Assembly (NCBI GenBank): GCA_947466425.1
Contig: CANIBZ010000012.1
Coordinates: forward strand, 1-59,843
Direction: 5' to 3'
From: Flavobacteriales bacterium
GTDB taxonomy: Bacteria > Bacteroidota > Bacteroidia > Flavobacteriales_D > Sanyastnellaceae
Length of the DNA: 59,843 bases
Every line of letters starts with the position of its first letter. Within the stretch, counting starts at the first letter, position 1. Shown here piece after piece: positions 1 through 9,872 of this stretch. The notes beneath the pieces are model-generated. The model searched no databases and was not told the origin of the DNA. It was given only the letters and a program-made list of their open reading frames with translations. The position numbers and the translations under genes were made by a program.

Positions 1-1179
1 AGTTAATACCGTTGGCTCAGTTACAGTGATGTTTGTGGTTGCTGTACATCCGTTTGCATCGGTTACCGTGTAAGTATATGTTCCTGCTGTTACAGTGAAG
101 TTGCCAGTTCCAGTGTATGGACCTGTGCCGCCTGCTGCTGTTACAGTAACTGTCGCAGTTCCGCCATTACAAGATATACTTGTTGAAGTTGAACCCGCAG
201 TAAGAGTGGTCGGTTGAGTAACAGTGATGCTCGTCGTTGCGGTACATCCGTTAGCGTCGGTTACCGTATATGAAGAGGTTCCTGCACTTACCGTGAAGTT
301 ACCTGTTCCAGTGTATGGACCTGTGCCACCAGCTGCTGTTACAGTAACCGTTGATGTGCCGCCGTTACATGAGATTGCCGTTGATGATGAACTTGCTACT
401 AATGCTGTTGGCTCCGTAACCGTGATGCTTGTTGTTGTGGTCCCACTATTCGCATCGGTTACAGTGTAGGTATATGTTCCTGCTGTAACAGTGAAGTTTC
501 CAGTTCCTGTATATGGACCTGTGCCTCCTGAAGCTGATACAGTAACCGTAGATGAGCCGCCGTTACACAAGATAGCTGTTGATGATGAACTGGCAGAAAG
601 TGGATTTACCAAATTAAAGGAAGCTCGATAATTAAGACCTCCATTACTAGCAAAGACGGTTCCACCCAGACATGTAACACTTGCATTGCTGTAAACCTCC
701 AAGTAATAAGCCCCTGCTGGAAGCCCATTCAGGATATTGATATTATTCGAAACTGAAGACCACATCTGATCCTGTCCACCGCAACCGTTGTTAAACCCTG
801 AAGTAAATGGTAGTGAAACAGCGTTGAAAACTCCAGGAGTTGTAGAAGTTTCATAGATCCGATAGAACAGTGACGTGCCCGTTAAATCGCAACCGCCGCA
901 CTTATAAACGTTATGCTCTGCACCCTTTAGAATTAAATTGTTCGAGCCTACTTCGAAACTACCCAGGTTATTATTTGCGAAATCAGGATTACCCGTTGAT
1001 GCGTTTAAATCATAGAAAGTATTACCACCTCCGTTTAGAGCAAGAACAGCAAATGTGGAATTAAATCCCGCCGTTTGACCGAAAGAATTCGTCCAAATCA
1101 GTGAACTAAAAACAATAGCCAAACACAGTTTTATACTGTTTATATGAGTATTCTTTATTTTGAAAAATTGACTTTTCAT
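1..1179 (-). CDS. SprB-repeat surface/adhesin protein, N-terminal part (runs off window)
   Basis: This frame is open from an ATG at 1179 (MKSQFFKIKN...) to base 1 without a stop, so the C-terminus lies outside the window. Residues 1-35 form a signal peptide ending near SFGQ. A unique region of about 155 residues follows, and then at least three near-identical 66-residue repeats (198-bp DNA period). The repeats carry the pattern SCNGG-STVTVTA-GGTGPYTGTGNFTV-AGTYTYTVTDANGCT, which is the SprB-repeat family of gliding adhesins and large T9SS cargo. It lies 47 bp downstream of the next gene on the same strand and is probably co-transcribed with it. The high DNA identity between repeats suggests recent expansion or homogenisation. 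Confidence 0.85.
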   Translation of the reverse strand, partial: MKSQFFKIKNTHINSIKLCLAIVFSSLIWTNSFGQTAGFNSTFAVLALNGGGNTFYDLNASTGNPDFANNNLGSFEVGSNNLILKGAEHNVYKCGGCDLTGTSLFYRIYETSTTPGVFNAVSLPFTSGFNNGCGGQDQMWSSVSNNINILNGLPAGAYYLEVYSNASVTCLGGTVFASNGGLNYRASFNLVNPLSASSSSTAILCNGGSSTVTVSASGGTGPYTGTGNFTVTAGTYTYTVTDANSGTTTTSITVTEPTALVASSSSTAISCNGGTSTVTVTAAGGTGPYTGTGNFTVSAGTSSYTVTDANGCTATTSITVTQPTTLTAGSTSTSISCNGGTATVTVTAAGGTGPYTGTGNFTVTAGTYTYTVTDANGCTATTNITVTEPTVLT

Positions 1180-1226
1180 GTAATTATGAATCAATGGTTA
1201 TAAAATTCTTTAGTTATGATTTTTTA

Positions 1227-4200
1227 TTATGGACAAACTGTCACACAAGAACCACTAGGAATCATTTTTACATTGATTACATCTCCGGCCAATAATCCAG
1301 AAGCAGAATAGGTTGAAGCTGTTTCATTCGGAATAACCACACCATTGTTATACCATTGATATGTCGGACTAGTTCCGCCATTTACAGGTGTTGCCGTAAA
1401 CAATAAAACTCCTCCCGGACACGCCGTTGTTCCAGTTATAGAAACAGAGGCCGAGAGCAAAGGATTTTCAGTTACAGAAACGGAAGTTCTGGTCAAACTA
1501 ACACAACCATTCGTTCCAATTGACTCAACAAAATAATTTGTTGTACCAATTGAAAGCGCAGTAGAACTGCTGAGCGCAACTCCACCTGTTGCAGCTGTGT
1601 ACCAGGCAAATGTTGAACCTGCTACTCCAGAAACTTGTAAAGATGCAATAGTAGCATTAGCAGTTTCGCAAAATACTTGAGGACTAGTTGCTGTTGGAGC
1701 AATCGGTGCCTCCAATACGGTTATAGTACCGGTGGCATTCAAACTTCCAAAACCACCCGTTAGCGGAATAGAATAACTAAATACACCTGAGACAGTAGGT
1801 ATCCCAGATATTGTGATGATGTTAGAACTCCAAGCGGCAGTGACCCCTGAAGGAAGCCCTGTTGCAGTACCAATACCTGTAGCACCTTGAGTGTTGTGTG
1901 TTATCGAAGTCAAAACTGTCCCTTGACAAAGCGTTGGAGTGCTGCTCGCCGCTGAAACTGAATTTGGTGTTGAGAAATTACTTGTAAGAGACCAAGCGCT
2001 CGTCGATGATCCACAGTTCGCTCGGTAATAAATGTCATAATTGGTTCCTGCTTGCAATCCAGTAACAGTGTATGAAGCATTCGGTGCAGATATAGTTACA
2101 GTCTGGTTTGAAACCAATGTTCCTGAACCTAATGTAAATCCTGCCGGACCGTATTCAAAATCGTATGATGTTGCAGAGGAACAAGAGGTAGCCCACGTTA
2201 ATGCAACAGAATTAGATGATGGAGTTACGTTTGAAACCAATCCCGGTGTAGGACAAGCCGGAGCTGGAGCAATGGTTATCATATAATCTTCGATTTCCCC
2301 ATAACCAAAACCTTCGTTATTGCCGCAAGGGGTTATTGTAATACCACTTGTTTGACCATAAACCTCCCTGATTCTCAACAAATGCTGACCGGCAGGGGGT
2401 GTGCAAGCTAGCGTAACAGGAAATGATGCCGATGAACCCAAAACCCCTACTGCTCCAGAACCTGGCACAGTTGATAACGTGTAACCTATTCTTTCCGTTG
2501 TCTCGAATATTAAATTGTCATTGTAATCGATCCACGCCGCATAATTAGCTGCATATTGACCCGCATAAACAATACAATTGTACGAAGTACTTGGCAGCAA
2601 AGTGGTAGTTAAAGCGGGGTTACTCGTATAATTTGAATAACCTAAAGTGCCACTCGGACAACCTGTTCCCGAGTTATTATCCAGCGTATTCAAGATAACG
2701 CGCGCAATTACGTCACCATCCGTGCAACCGTATGTCATTGTTGGAATGCATGCCGTTAAAGTAACCTGCACTGGATTAGAAGTGCCTGAATTTCCGGAAC
2801 ATGTGACTACACATCTAAACCAAGTAACTGAAGAAACTGTTGCTGTATACGTAGCTGATGTTGCTCCAATGATATTTGAATAAGTACCTGTTTGAGAGGT
2901 AGCGGACTGCCATTGGTAAGAAACACCAGTGCCCACAGTTGCATTTTGTAATGAAAGATCTACGTTTCCGCTAGGCGCTGCAACAAAGGATGACGATGAA
3001 ATTGTATTGCCAGGAGTTGGAGTTCCTGAACATACAGGAACTACGCAGGAACCACTGTATACTGCGTTCAGTGATATACCAGCTGCATTTCCCGAAACAT
3101 CAGAAGTAAATTGAACTGTAATTGTTTGTCCAGCGGAACTAGTAAATGGTGTAATTGTTCCAGATCCACTATAAGAGGCAATTAATGTTCCTGCTGTACC
3201 CGTGCCATTATAAATTCTAAGAAAATCCCAACTTAACTCTGTTGTATATGTTCCTGTCAATGAAATTACAGAGGTAGAGCCTACGTTATTGTTTAAAACA
3301 ATATAACCATTTGCATTAATTGAATAATCAGTTGAAGCACCGGCATGGTCATAAATTAAAGTACTTGTTCCACACGCTACAGATGATGAACCTGAGAAAG
3401 GAATATTATTTGCAACTACTGCAGTAACCTGCACAGGTGCAGAGGTACCGGTAACACCCGAGCAAGTAACTATACATCTGTACCAAGTAGTTGCTGATAC
3501 AGTAGGTACATAAGTAGCTGCTGAAGTTCCAACATTTGTCCAAGCTCCAGTATTAGTAGGTCCACTTTGCCATTGGTAGGTGAGTCCTGAGCCCGTTGGA
3601 GGCGTTGAAAGTGAAAGATTTACAGTAGATCCTGTTGCAACACTTGCAGAGGAAGCGACCGTGTTACCTGGAGATGGAGTGCCTGAACATGCAGTTACTG
3701 CAATTACGTTAAAGGTATAATCTTCAGTTTCACCTGTAATTGCAACCGGACATGAAATTGGTGATGTAGCATTGTAATCAATCACAATTCTCATTCTATA
3801 GCTTCCTACAGGAGTGCCAGCTGGTATATTTATTGTTCCGGTGTAAGGACTGTAATTCCAACCTGTGGTTACTCCAATTTGTTCATTTGCATCTGCAAAA
3901 TCAAAGTCATTGTTCCAGTTAATCCAAACACCTACACCAGCGCCGCCGCCGGTTGCACTATGCGCCACAGAAAAACCTGTACCTGTTCCAATGCTATTGC
4001 TTGCAGATTGAGCAGTGAAATTGCCGTAACCTGCATTCGCTGCAGTTGCATTCGCAATATTTGTTGCACCGCCTGTAGTAGTTACGTTTGAAATATAATA
4101 AGTTGGAGTTCCTGTTGGTGTGCAATATCCTACGACAGCTCCTGCACAACTAATTGATCTTGTTCTGTTAACTGAGGCAGCTCCACATGCCGAATTGGTG

Positions 4201-4658
4201 TGTGTGTAAAAACGATAGGTACCGCTCGCAGTGCATGTCCAATTAATACCAGCCGCACCGCTTACACCAATAACTCCCACCAACGGTGTAGCACCATTAT
4301 TGTCGACTGTAATATAATCCGTTGTGACTGAACTTTTAAACGTATATGTAGTTCCTGCAACTAGATTAACATTTGAATATTCACTGGCATAACCAAGAGT
4401 CGTGATATTTGCAAACGCACCAGTACAAGTTGGTGTGAACGTAGCTGCAGGAAACAAACCATTTGTTGCTGTATAACATTGAGCATGTGAACTTTCAACT
4501 AGAACTAGTTGAACCAGAATTGCCAGTGCGAGCGCAATGGATTTAAAGAACAGTTTTGACCTGCTAAAGGAAATGGTTCGGTTCGTTGCGGTTGATACGC
4601 TCAACTTCATGTTCGACGCGCTATTTACGCGAGATAAAAAAAGATACAATGACTTCAT
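1227..4658 (-). CDS. Secreted multidomain GEVED/CUB/Ig-like protein, no visible T9SS tail
   Basis: 1143 residues. The N-terminus has a long charged leader then a hydrophobic segment ending at SSHAQ; an internal Met at residue 17 (base 4610) is an alternative start. Visible domains: two GEVED modules (around residues 190-320 and 640-780, ending in GE(T/I)EDY), Ig-like QWQSG modules, a CUB-like segment ([16 protein letters not shown]), a fibronectin III-like stretch ([12 protein letters not shown]) and more Ig-like repeats (YQWYNNGVV). The last Ig-like domain stops abruptly at SGSCVTVCP with tandem stop codons, and no T9SS sorting domain follows. Either the gene is 3'-truncated or it is retained by another route. 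The role is presumably cell-surface or matrix adhesion. Confidence 0.85.
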   Translation of the reverse strand: MKSLYLFLSRVNSASNMKLSVSTATNRTISFSRSKLFFKSIALALAILVQLVLVESSHAQCYTATNGLFPAATFTPTCTGAFANITTLGYASEYSNVNLVAGTTYTFKSSVTTDYITVDNNGATPLVGVIGVSGAAGINWTCTASGTYRFYTHTNSACGAASVNRTRSISCAGAVVGYCTPTGTPTYYISNVTTTGGATNIANATAANAGYGNFTAQSASNSIGTGTGFSVAHSATGGGAGVGVWINWNNDFDFADANEQIGVTTGWNYSPYTGTINIPAGTPVGSYRMRIVIDYNATSPISCPVAITGETEDYTFNVIAVTACSGTPSPGNTVASSASVATGSTVNLSLSTPPTGSGLTYQWQSGPTNTGAWTNVGTSAATYVPTVSATTWYRCIVTCSGVTGTSAPVQVTAVVANNIPFSGSSSVACGTSTLIYDHAGASTDYSINANGYIVLNNNVGSTSVISLTGTYTTELSWDFLRIYNGTGTAGTLIASYSGSGTITPFTSSAGQTITVQFTSDVSGNAAGISLNAVYSGSCVVPVCSGTPTPGNTISSSSFVAAPSGNVDLSLQNATVGTGVSYQWQSATSQTGTYSNIIGATSATYTATVSSVTWFRCVVTCSGNSGTSNPVQVTLTACIPTMTYGCTDGDVIARVILNTLDNNSGTGCPSGTLGYSNYTSNPALTTTLLPSTSYNCIVYAGQYAANYAAWIDYNDNLIFETTERIGYTLSTVPGSGAVGVLGSSASFPVTLACTPPAGQHLLRIREVYGQTSGITITPCGNNEGFGYGEIEDYMITIAPAPACPTPGLVSNVTPSSNSVALTWATSCSSATSYDFEYGPAGFTLGSGTLVSNQTVTISAPNASYTVTGLQAGTNYDIYYRANCGSSTSAWSLTSNFSTPNSVSAASSTPTLCQGTVLTSITHNTQGATGIGTATGLPSGVTAAWSSNIITISGIPTVSGVFSYSIPLTGGFGSLNATGTITVLEAPIAPTATSPQVFCETANATIASLQVSGVAGSTFAWYTAATGGVALSSSTALSIGTTNYFVESIGTNGCVSLTRTSVSVTENPLLSASVSITGTTACPGGVLLFTATPVNGGTSPTYQWYNNGVVIPNETASTYSASGLLAGDVINVKMIPSGSCVTVCP

Positions 4659-4823
4659 GCCAGTTGCAGGTTAAGTTTAGAATTTTAATTAAGGGTATTA
4701 CGAGTTTTCAAAAGTCTTAACTTCGTCAAAATCGTTTTGCCAAATTAAACCAAAAAATAAGATTTCCTAATAAACCGGAAAATTATTTTTCTAACCATAA
4801 ACAAACGTGCGAGAGGCTAATGA

Positions 4824-5312
4824 TCAATCATTCACAATAAACTCAAACGGAGAACACCCACAAAACTTCTTAAAGATCGAATAGAAATTCGACTTGGTTT
4901 GAAATCCGCAACACGTTGCCAATCCCATGATAGAGTAGCGCTTCAACGCACCAGCTTGCAATTGCAGAAGGAATAAATCCAACCGACGCTTATTCAACCA
5001 GTCTTTGTATGTCATGAGCATATCTCGACTGAAAAAGATCGATAATTTATACTTCGGGACTTCCAACAAATCGGCTAGGTCCTGAATTTTAACATCACGC
5101 TGAATGACTTCCGGATGGAAATCTAAATATTGGTCCAACCGCACCTTAATGACATTCGATTCCTCGTACGTTAATGGATGTTTCCACTTCTGAATCTCTT
5201 CACTTACCTGCGTAACAGGATTCCTTACCACAATCATGGCTGCGAAAGTAACCACTCCTGAATGTCCGAAAACAATGGACTTTGTCATTTCTAAAATTGG
5301 GAGAATTTCCAT
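4824..5312 (-). CDS. AraC-family helix-turn-helix regulator (small)
   Basis: 162 residues. The C-terminal third matches the second half of an AraC DNA-binding domain: SIMGLATCCGFQTKSNFYSIFKKFCGCSPFEF has the usual GF-S--F---FK-----P--F spacing. The middle (KIQDLADLLEVPKYKLSIFF) fits the first HTH. The N-terminal ~60 residues show no ligand-binding or membrane domain, so this is a stand-alone DNA-binding protein or a shortened version of the membrane-anchored AraC regulators common in Bacteroidota. It lies just upstream of, and on the same strand as, the secreted-protein genes at 1227-4658, separated by 165 bp. Confidence 0.75.
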   Translation of the reverse strand: MEILPILEMTKSIVFGHSGVVTFAAMIVVRNPVTQVSEEIQKWKHPLTYEESNVIKVRLDQYLDFHPEVIQRDVKIQDLADLLEVPKYKLSIFFSRDMLMTYKDWLNKRRLDLFLLQLQAGALKRYSIMGLATCCGFQTKSNFYSIFKKFCGCSPFEFIVND

Positions 5313-5383
5313 AACAGAAAGTAATCATACCAATAAAATCAAGGGTTGCAGAGTGACGGGGTACACAAAAGATACAAATAACA

Positions 5384-5415
5384 AAAAAGCTGTGATAAAA
5401 TTATCACAGCTTTTT
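5384..5415. terminator. Bidirectional rho-independent terminator
   Basis: A perfect stem AAAAAGCTGTGATAA / TTATCACAGCTTTTT with a 2-nt loop lies between two minus-strand genes. A-tract and T-tract flanks allow it to work in either direction; on the minus strand it follows the stop of the small gene at 5439. Confidence 0.85.
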
Positions 5416-5438
5416 GAAATGGAGTTAACTCTATTATA

Positions 5439-5750
5439 TTAATCTTTAAATCTGATAACCTCTGCGCGCTCCCAATCCTCGGTTGCAACTATTATTCCTT
5501 CGGCTGAGGGAAACTCTGCCTTAGCTTTTTCAGCCATAAGTTTAGTCATGTGGCCACCGCGCTCACTTTTCACTATTCCTTTGATTTTTATGGTGCCTAA
5601 AATATCATACTTAGCTGTAGGTTTTGCAAATGCAAAAACGCTTATACCGTTTATTTGCTCAACGGTCGCATTTGTTCTATCAATTGCTATTCTAAAAGAC
5701 AAAGCAACTAATCCTAATGCTAAAATTCCGAATACAATTTTTTTATTCAT
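5439..5750 (-). CDS. Small exported or membrane-anchored hypothetical protein
   Basis: 103 residues. One N-terminal hydrophobic segment (IVFGILALGLVALSFRIAI) looks like a signal anchor or uncleaved signal peptide. The rest is a compact alpha/beta domain with KYDILGTIKIKGIVKSERGG and AEGIIVATEDWERAEVIRF. The layout recalls small envelope domains of the YbjQ or heavy-metal-binding type, but I cannot assign a family. It ends just before the strong hairpin at 5384-5415, so it is a single-gene unit in that direction. No operon partner is evident upstream: about 276 bp of AT-rich DNA without a convincing gene separates it from the next one. Confidence 0.6.
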   Translation of the reverse strand: MNKKIVFGILALGLVALSFRIAIDRTNATVEQINGISVFAFAKPTAKYDILGTIKIKGIVKSERGGHMTKLMAEKAKAEFPSAEGIIVATEDWERAEVIRFKD

Positions 5751-6026
5751 ACTATATATTTTCGGCTAATATACCTAATTGTCATAAAAATAATTACGAA
5801 AATTATCGTTTGAGTGACAAAAAACAATATCTAAAGAAACTTCTTTTTAATTTTACTCTAAAATCCCGTATCTCAAATAAGACTTCTGAGTTTCCTCAAA
5901 TATATATTCATTTATCAATTCTTGAGATTTCAAGTTCGACGATAAAAACAAGACAACAACTAAAAGAATTAGTTTACATCCGCGTTTTCGCTTAAAGTCA
6001 CTTTGTTTGATAATCAAAATACATTT

Positions 6027-6641
6027 CTAATCATTCGTAAAAGTAGCATCGTAGTCCTTTCTACTTAAAACGGTATCGTAAAGTCCGATATCCTGACCTT
6101 TATGCTTGCTTATTCCAATGTATTCCAAACTTGCATCTTCGTAGCGTTTAAACTTGTAGACGGCATCGTTCATTAATGACGAATTGAATACACCAAGACT
6201 AACAAGTAGTTCAAAGTCACGAACAGATAAGCCCGTAACCTTTTTGAATAGGCCTGGTTCTAACTGCGTGATTACGTCTTTCAAACTGCGTTCTCGGTAG
6301 TCGGTCAAATACATGAACACAGGAACCCGAGTTGCGAACTTGATTAGCTCTTCTTGAATTTGCTTTCGCAAGTTTTTGTATTCCTTTTCTTCCGTAGTTA
6401 ATTCTTGCTTCTCCTTTTTGGTCAATGGTCTTTCATTGCCCTCTTTCTTTGTCTTCTTTACCAATTCAGATTTGTTGATGATTGTTTCAATATCTTGATT
6501 CAGAGTCCTGAAGCCTTCAATGTTCATCAACGCTTTCATTGCCTCTTCATTGGCCATTAAACGAGCAAGATGCTGAAGCAAAGTTGCAAATGCAATGGTC
6601 CAGGAAAAAATCGGCTCAATTTTTAGTCTTTTTGAGCTCAT
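6027..6641 (-). pseudogene. C-terminal fragment resembling a large restriction-type helicase protein
   Basis: 204 residues with an ATG but no helicase motifs. The segment TRVPVFMYLTDYRERSLKDV-TQLEPGLFKKVTGL-V-DFELLVSLGVFNSSLMNDAVYKFKRYEDASLEYIGI resembles, from memory, the extreme C-terminus of large DEAD/DEAH helicase restriction proteins. The N-terminal 120 residues are charged and helical (KKTKKEGNERPLTKKEKQEL). If that is right, the catalytic part is missing and this is a relic or a repurposed C-terminal domain. It is divergent from the Fic gene at 6685 with 43 bp between them, so the pair may be a remnant of a defence cluster. It could instead be an intact small gene of unknown function. 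Confidence 0.45.
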
Positions 6642-6649
6642 AATGAGCT

Positions 6650-6657
6650 TATATTTG
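6650..6657 (+). promoter_or_regulatory. TAnnTTTG -7 box for the Fic gene
   Basis: TATATTTG matches the Bacteroidota -7 consensus and lies 27 nt before the ATG at 6685. No well-spaced -33 TTG is visible: the nearest, at 6632-6634, is only 15 nt upstream. Confidence 0.5.
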
Positions 6658-6684
6658 CACTGATTGACAAATACTTGAGCTAAT

Positions 6685-7722
6685 ATGAAAAATAACGAGC
6701 GAATAATCCTGAATTATATTCAACAATTTCCCCAATGCTCTTCAAAGGAAATTCATGAGAATATTCCAATTGAATTAGGATATGCGACCGTAAAACGCTT
6801 GCTGGCTTCTTTAATTGAAAAAGAACTCATTCTTAGTTTTGGGAATGCTAGAGCGACAAAATACAGCGTTAGCCCAAATCATCTTGTCCTTTCAGAAATA
6901 GATCTAGACAAATACTTCGAGAAGGAAATTGATGAAAGGACCATTCAATCTTCTTTCAACTTTGATCTTATTCAATCCACTCTTCCACATATTCCTCTTT
7001 TCACCTCAACAGAAATTGATAAATTGAATCGCCTTCAATTCATTTACACTGAAAATATAAAACGACTTTCAGAAAACCAACTTTCGAAAGAACTAGAACG
7101 TCTTGCTATAGACCTCAGTTGGAAATCTTCACAAATAGAAGGAAATACATACTCCCTGCTAGAAACTGAACAGTTACTCAAAGACAAACTTACCGCCAAC
7201 GGCAAAACGCAGACCGAAGCACACATGCTGCTAAACCACAAAGAAGCTATCGATTTCATTATTTCAAATCCAGATTATCTTCATCCGGTTAGCGTCTCGC
7301 GCATTGAGGATATTCATAGCCTACTGATCAAAGATCTTGGCGTGAATAGAAACATTCGCAATCACCGTGTTGGAATTTCAGGCACGAATTATCAACCTCT
7401 CGATAACGACCACCTTATTCGTGAGGCCATGCAACACCTGTGCAATGTTGTTAACGCGAAAGAATCTGTATTCGAAAAAGCACTTCTCATTCTTATTCTC
7501 ATTTCATACATTCAACCTTTCGACGATGGAAATAAACGAACCGCGCGAATAGTTAGCAATGCCTGTCTTATTCATCACGGATATTGCCCCATTTCCTTCC
7601 GAACAGTAGATTCCATTCACTACAAAAAAGCTATGCTGCTCTTCTATGAGCAAAACAATATCTCTGCGTTTAAATCAATTTTTATTGATCAATTCGAATT
7701 TGCTGTGAAGACTTATTTTTAG
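6685..7722 (+). CDS. Fic-fold protein with a degenerate catalytic motif (His to Gln)
   Basis: 345 residues. Residues 1-65 look like a winged-helix domain (IPIELGYATVKRLLASLIEKELI). Around residue 145 is the inhibitory motif (S/T)xxxE(G/N), seen as SSQIEG. The Fic signature near residue 275 reads QPFDDGNKRTAR in place of HPFxxGN(G/K)R, so the general-base His needed for AMP transfer is Gln while the phosphate-binding DGNKR is kept. It is either catalytically dead, a nucleotide-binding regulator, or uses altered chemistry. The helicase-like fragment next door suggests a former defence locus. The stop codon is followed immediately by a mini-hairpin array. Confidence 0.85.
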   Translation: MKNNERIILNYIQQFPQCSSKEIHENIPIELGYATVKRLLASLIEKELILSFGNARATKYSVSPNHLVLSEIDLDKYFEKEIDERTIQSSFNFDLIQSTLPHIPLFTSTEIDKLNRLQFIYTENIKRLSENQLSKELERLAIDLSWKSSQIEGNTYSLLETEQLLKDKLTANGKTQTEAHMLLNHKEAIDFIISNPDYLHPVSVSRIEDIHSLLIKDLGVNRNIRNHRVGISGTNYQPLDNDHLIREAMQHLCNVVNAKESVFEKALLILILISYIQPFDDGNKRTARIVSNACLIHHGYCPISFRTVDSIHYKKAMLLFYEQNNISAFKSIFIDQFEFAVKTYF

Positions 7723-7929
7723 ACGGCGAAGCCGATGACATCGCAGAGCGATGATGACCATCGGAGATGGATGACACCCTTCGTGTGACGAAAAAGGCCC
7801 ACGGAAATCCGCAGGACTTTTACTTTATTCTAATCCCGAAGGGTAATCAGCTTTGCTGTCATCACCTGCGGTGTCATCATCGCTGCGCGATGTCATCACA
7901 TGAAATGTGTAGAAGATTACTTCGTAATC
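7723..7929. repeat. Mini-hairpin array C1, GATGAC/GTCATC linker family
   Basis: Between convergent genes (Fic and pgk). The left arm reads GGC-GAA-GCC, ATCGC-AGA-GCGAT, CCATC-GGA-GATGG, joined by the linker GATGAC. After a centre near 7790-7850 the right arm carries ATCGC-TGC-GCGAT and similar units joined by GTCATC, so the linker orientation inverts. The array starts at the base after the Fic stop codon. Its last hairpin, GATTAC-TTC-GTAATC (7915-7929), overlaps the final codons and stop of pgk. Confidence 0.9.
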
Positions 7930-9107
7930 GCCTTCACCCCCGGCAACTCAATACCTTCAAGGGATTCCAACATAGCACCGCCGCCGGTGCTGACGTAAGA
8001 GACGTCGTTGGCTAAGCCAAACTGATTAATAGCGGCTACTGAATCGCCGCCGCCGACCAAGGTGAACGATCCGTTCTTGGTGGCTTCAACCAAGGCGTTC
8101 GCAACGGCTATTGTACCGGCTGCAAAGGCCTCCATTTCAAACACACCCATTGGGCCGTTCCACAATACTGTTTTCGATTGCGCAATAATCGTCGAGAAAT
8201 GCTCGCGCGACTTCACGCCAATATCCAATCCCATCCAACCGGAAGGAATGTTCGCTATGCTGCACTCCTTATGATTCGCATCGGCCGAAAAGGCGTCAGC
8301 AATAATCGCGTCGGTTGGCAAATACAAATTCACATTCTTGTTGCGCGCCATCTCCATAAGTTCCAACGCCAAGGCCAACTTGTCGTCTTCCACCAATGAA
8401 CTTCCAACCTTACCCTGCTGCGCTTTAATAAACGTAAACGCCATGCCACCACCAATGATGATGTTGTCTACAGCGTTCATTAAATTTTCTAGAATGGCAA
8501 TCTTACTGCTGACTTTGCTTCCGCCAATAATGGCGGTAACCGGAGAAGCATTGCCGTTCAAAACACGGTCAATACTTTTCACTTCGTCTTCCATTAAATA
8601 ACCGAAATATTTATCGGTTGGAAAAAATTTCGCTATTACAGCCGTCGATGCGTGCGCGCGATGCGCTGTGCCGAATGCATCGTTCACATATACATCTCCC
8701 AACTCGGCCAACTGACCCGCGAAGAATTCATCTCCACCTTCCTCTTCCTTGTAGAATCGTAAGTTTTCCAACAACAGAATTTCTCCTGCCTTCATCTTCT
8801 CTACCGCATGCTTCGCTTCTTCACCGACACAATTTCCAGCAAATGCAACCGGCTTTCCCAAAACTTTTGAAACTTCTTGTTGAATGTGCTTCAACGAGAA
8901 TTTTTCTTCTGGACCTCCCTTCGGACGGCCCAAGTGCGACATCAAGATCACCTTCGCTCCGTCTGAAGAAAGCTTCAAAATGGTTTTCACTGCTGCTCGA
9001 ATACGCGTGTTATCCGTAACCTCGAATTTTTCATTCAAAGGAACATTGAAGTCTACGCGCACAAGCACCGCTTTGTTCGCGAAGGTGTGTTGATCTAATT
9101 GATACAT
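7917..9107 (-). CDS. pgk: Phosphoglycerate kinase
   Basis: 396 residues, normal length. Catalyses 1,3-bisphosphoglycerate + ADP = 3-phosphoglycerate + ATP in glycolysis and gluconeogenesis. The signature [11 protein letters not shown] is at residues 14-24, followed by SHLGRPKG, the RAHAST loop, the Gly-rich ATP site [10 protein letters not shown] and the C-terminal nucleotide-binding GGGDSVAA and STGGGA. It starts 3 nt after the efp stop, so the two are co-transcribed. The stop codon lies inside a mini-hairpin (GATTAC-TTC-GTAATC), meaning the neighbouring array has reached or shaped the last codons (AITK). Confidence 0.97.
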   Translation of the reverse strand: MYQLDQHTFANKAVLVRVDFNVPLNEKFEVTDNTRIRAAVKTILKLSSDGAKVILMSHLGRPKGGPEEKFSLKHIQQEVSKVLGKPVAFAGNCVGEEAKHAVEKMKAGEILLLENLRFYKEEEGGDEFFAGQLAELGDVYVNDAFGTAHRAHASTAVIAKFFPTDKYFGYLMEDEVKSIDRVLNGNASPVTAIIGGSKVSSKIAILENLMNAVDNIIIGGGMAFTFIKAQQGKVGSSLVEDDKLALALELMEMARNKNVNLYLPTDAIIADAFSADANHKECSIANIPSGWMGLDIGVKSREHFSTIIAQSKTVLWNGPMGVFEMEAFAAGTIAVANALVEATKNGSFTLVGGGDSVAAINQFGLANDVSYVSTGGGAMLESLEGIELPGVKAITK

Positions 9108-9109
9108 GC

Positions 9110-9676
9110 TTATTTCTTAACGCGCTCGTGATAATGTCCGGTTGAAGTGTCAATGCGAATCTTGTCGCCCACTTCAATAAACAAAGGAACACGCACTTCA
9201 ACATTCACATCAAGCATTGCTTTCTTCATAGCATTTGTTGCAGTGTCTCCACGCAAACCTGGCTCGGTATACGTAATTTCATATTCAACCAATGTTGGAA
9301 GGTCGCACGTCATAGGCGCTTCGTCTTCCGCATTAAACATAACCATACACACCATTCCTTCCTTCAAGAATTTCGGTGCGTTAATCATGGTTGCAGGAAT
9401 AGTGATCTGCTCGAAATCTTCCGTGTTCATGAAGTTGTACTGATCGTCTTGAAACAAGAACTGATACTCGCGAGTTTCAATTCGAACCACATCCATCTTT
9501 ACACCAGAATTGAAGGTATGATCAACGATTTTTCCGTTGTTCAAATTTTTGATTTTCGTTCTCACGAAAGCCGGACCTTTTCCTGGTTTAACGTGTAAGA
9601 ATTCAATGATTTTCCAGATATGCGAATCCATTCTGAAACACATTCCGTTGTGAATGTCTGCGGTAGTTGATGCCAT
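9110..9676 (-). CDS. efp: Translation elongation factor P
   Basis: 188 residues, the normal EF-P size with KOW-like N-domain and two OB domains. It relieves ribosome stalling at polyproline. The tip loop is [11 protein letters not shown], with Lys at the position that is modified in many bacteria; no modification enzyme is seen nearby. The EF-P signature [14 protein letters not shown] ends the protein. It is downstream of fabH, but about 195 bp of mini-hairpin array lies between them. The pgk gene follows with a 2-nt gap. Confidence 0.97.
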   Translation of the reverse strand: MASTTADIHNGMCFRMDSHIWKIIEFLHVKPGKGPAFVRTKIKNLNNGKIVDHTFNSGVKMDVVRIETREYQFLFQDDQYNFMNTEDFEQITIPATMINAPKFLKEGMVCMVMFNAEDEAPMTCDLPTLVEYEITYTEPGLRGDTATNAMKKAMLDVNVEVRVPLFIEVGDKIRIDTSTGHYHERVKK

Positions 9677-9685
9677 GATTGTTAT

Positions 9686-9872
9686 TTATAAAAGTTGTGT
9701 TACAAGGTTCTTTGAAAGGTGCTTTGCAAGGTTCTTCGAAAGGTGTGTTACAAGGTGTGTTTCAAGGTTCTTCGAAAGGTGTGTTACAAGGTGCTTTGCA
9801 AGGACGCTTCGCGTAGCGACCTTCTGAAAGACCTTCGCAAGACCTTCCTTGAGACCTAACGAAGTTAACGCT
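9686..9872. repeat. Mini-hairpin array B1, AAGGT/ACCTT linker family
   Basis: On the + strand about nine AAGGT linkers alternate with 7-nt mini-stems (GCTTTGC, TCTTCGA, GTGTTAC) at an exact 12-nt period. A centre (AAGG-ACGC-TTCGCGTAGCG-ACCTT) follows, then ACCTT linkers in the opposite orientation. The array ends with TAAC-GAA-GTTA against the fabH stop. The centre from about 9793 to 9828 recurs almost exactly at about 24347-24382. Open frames of type [14 protein letters not shown] through here are artefacts of the 12-nt period. Confidence 0.9.

Noticed and set aside
8062..9093. Plus-strand open frames across pgk and efp
   Set aside because: They are shadows of the well-conserved minus-strand genes.
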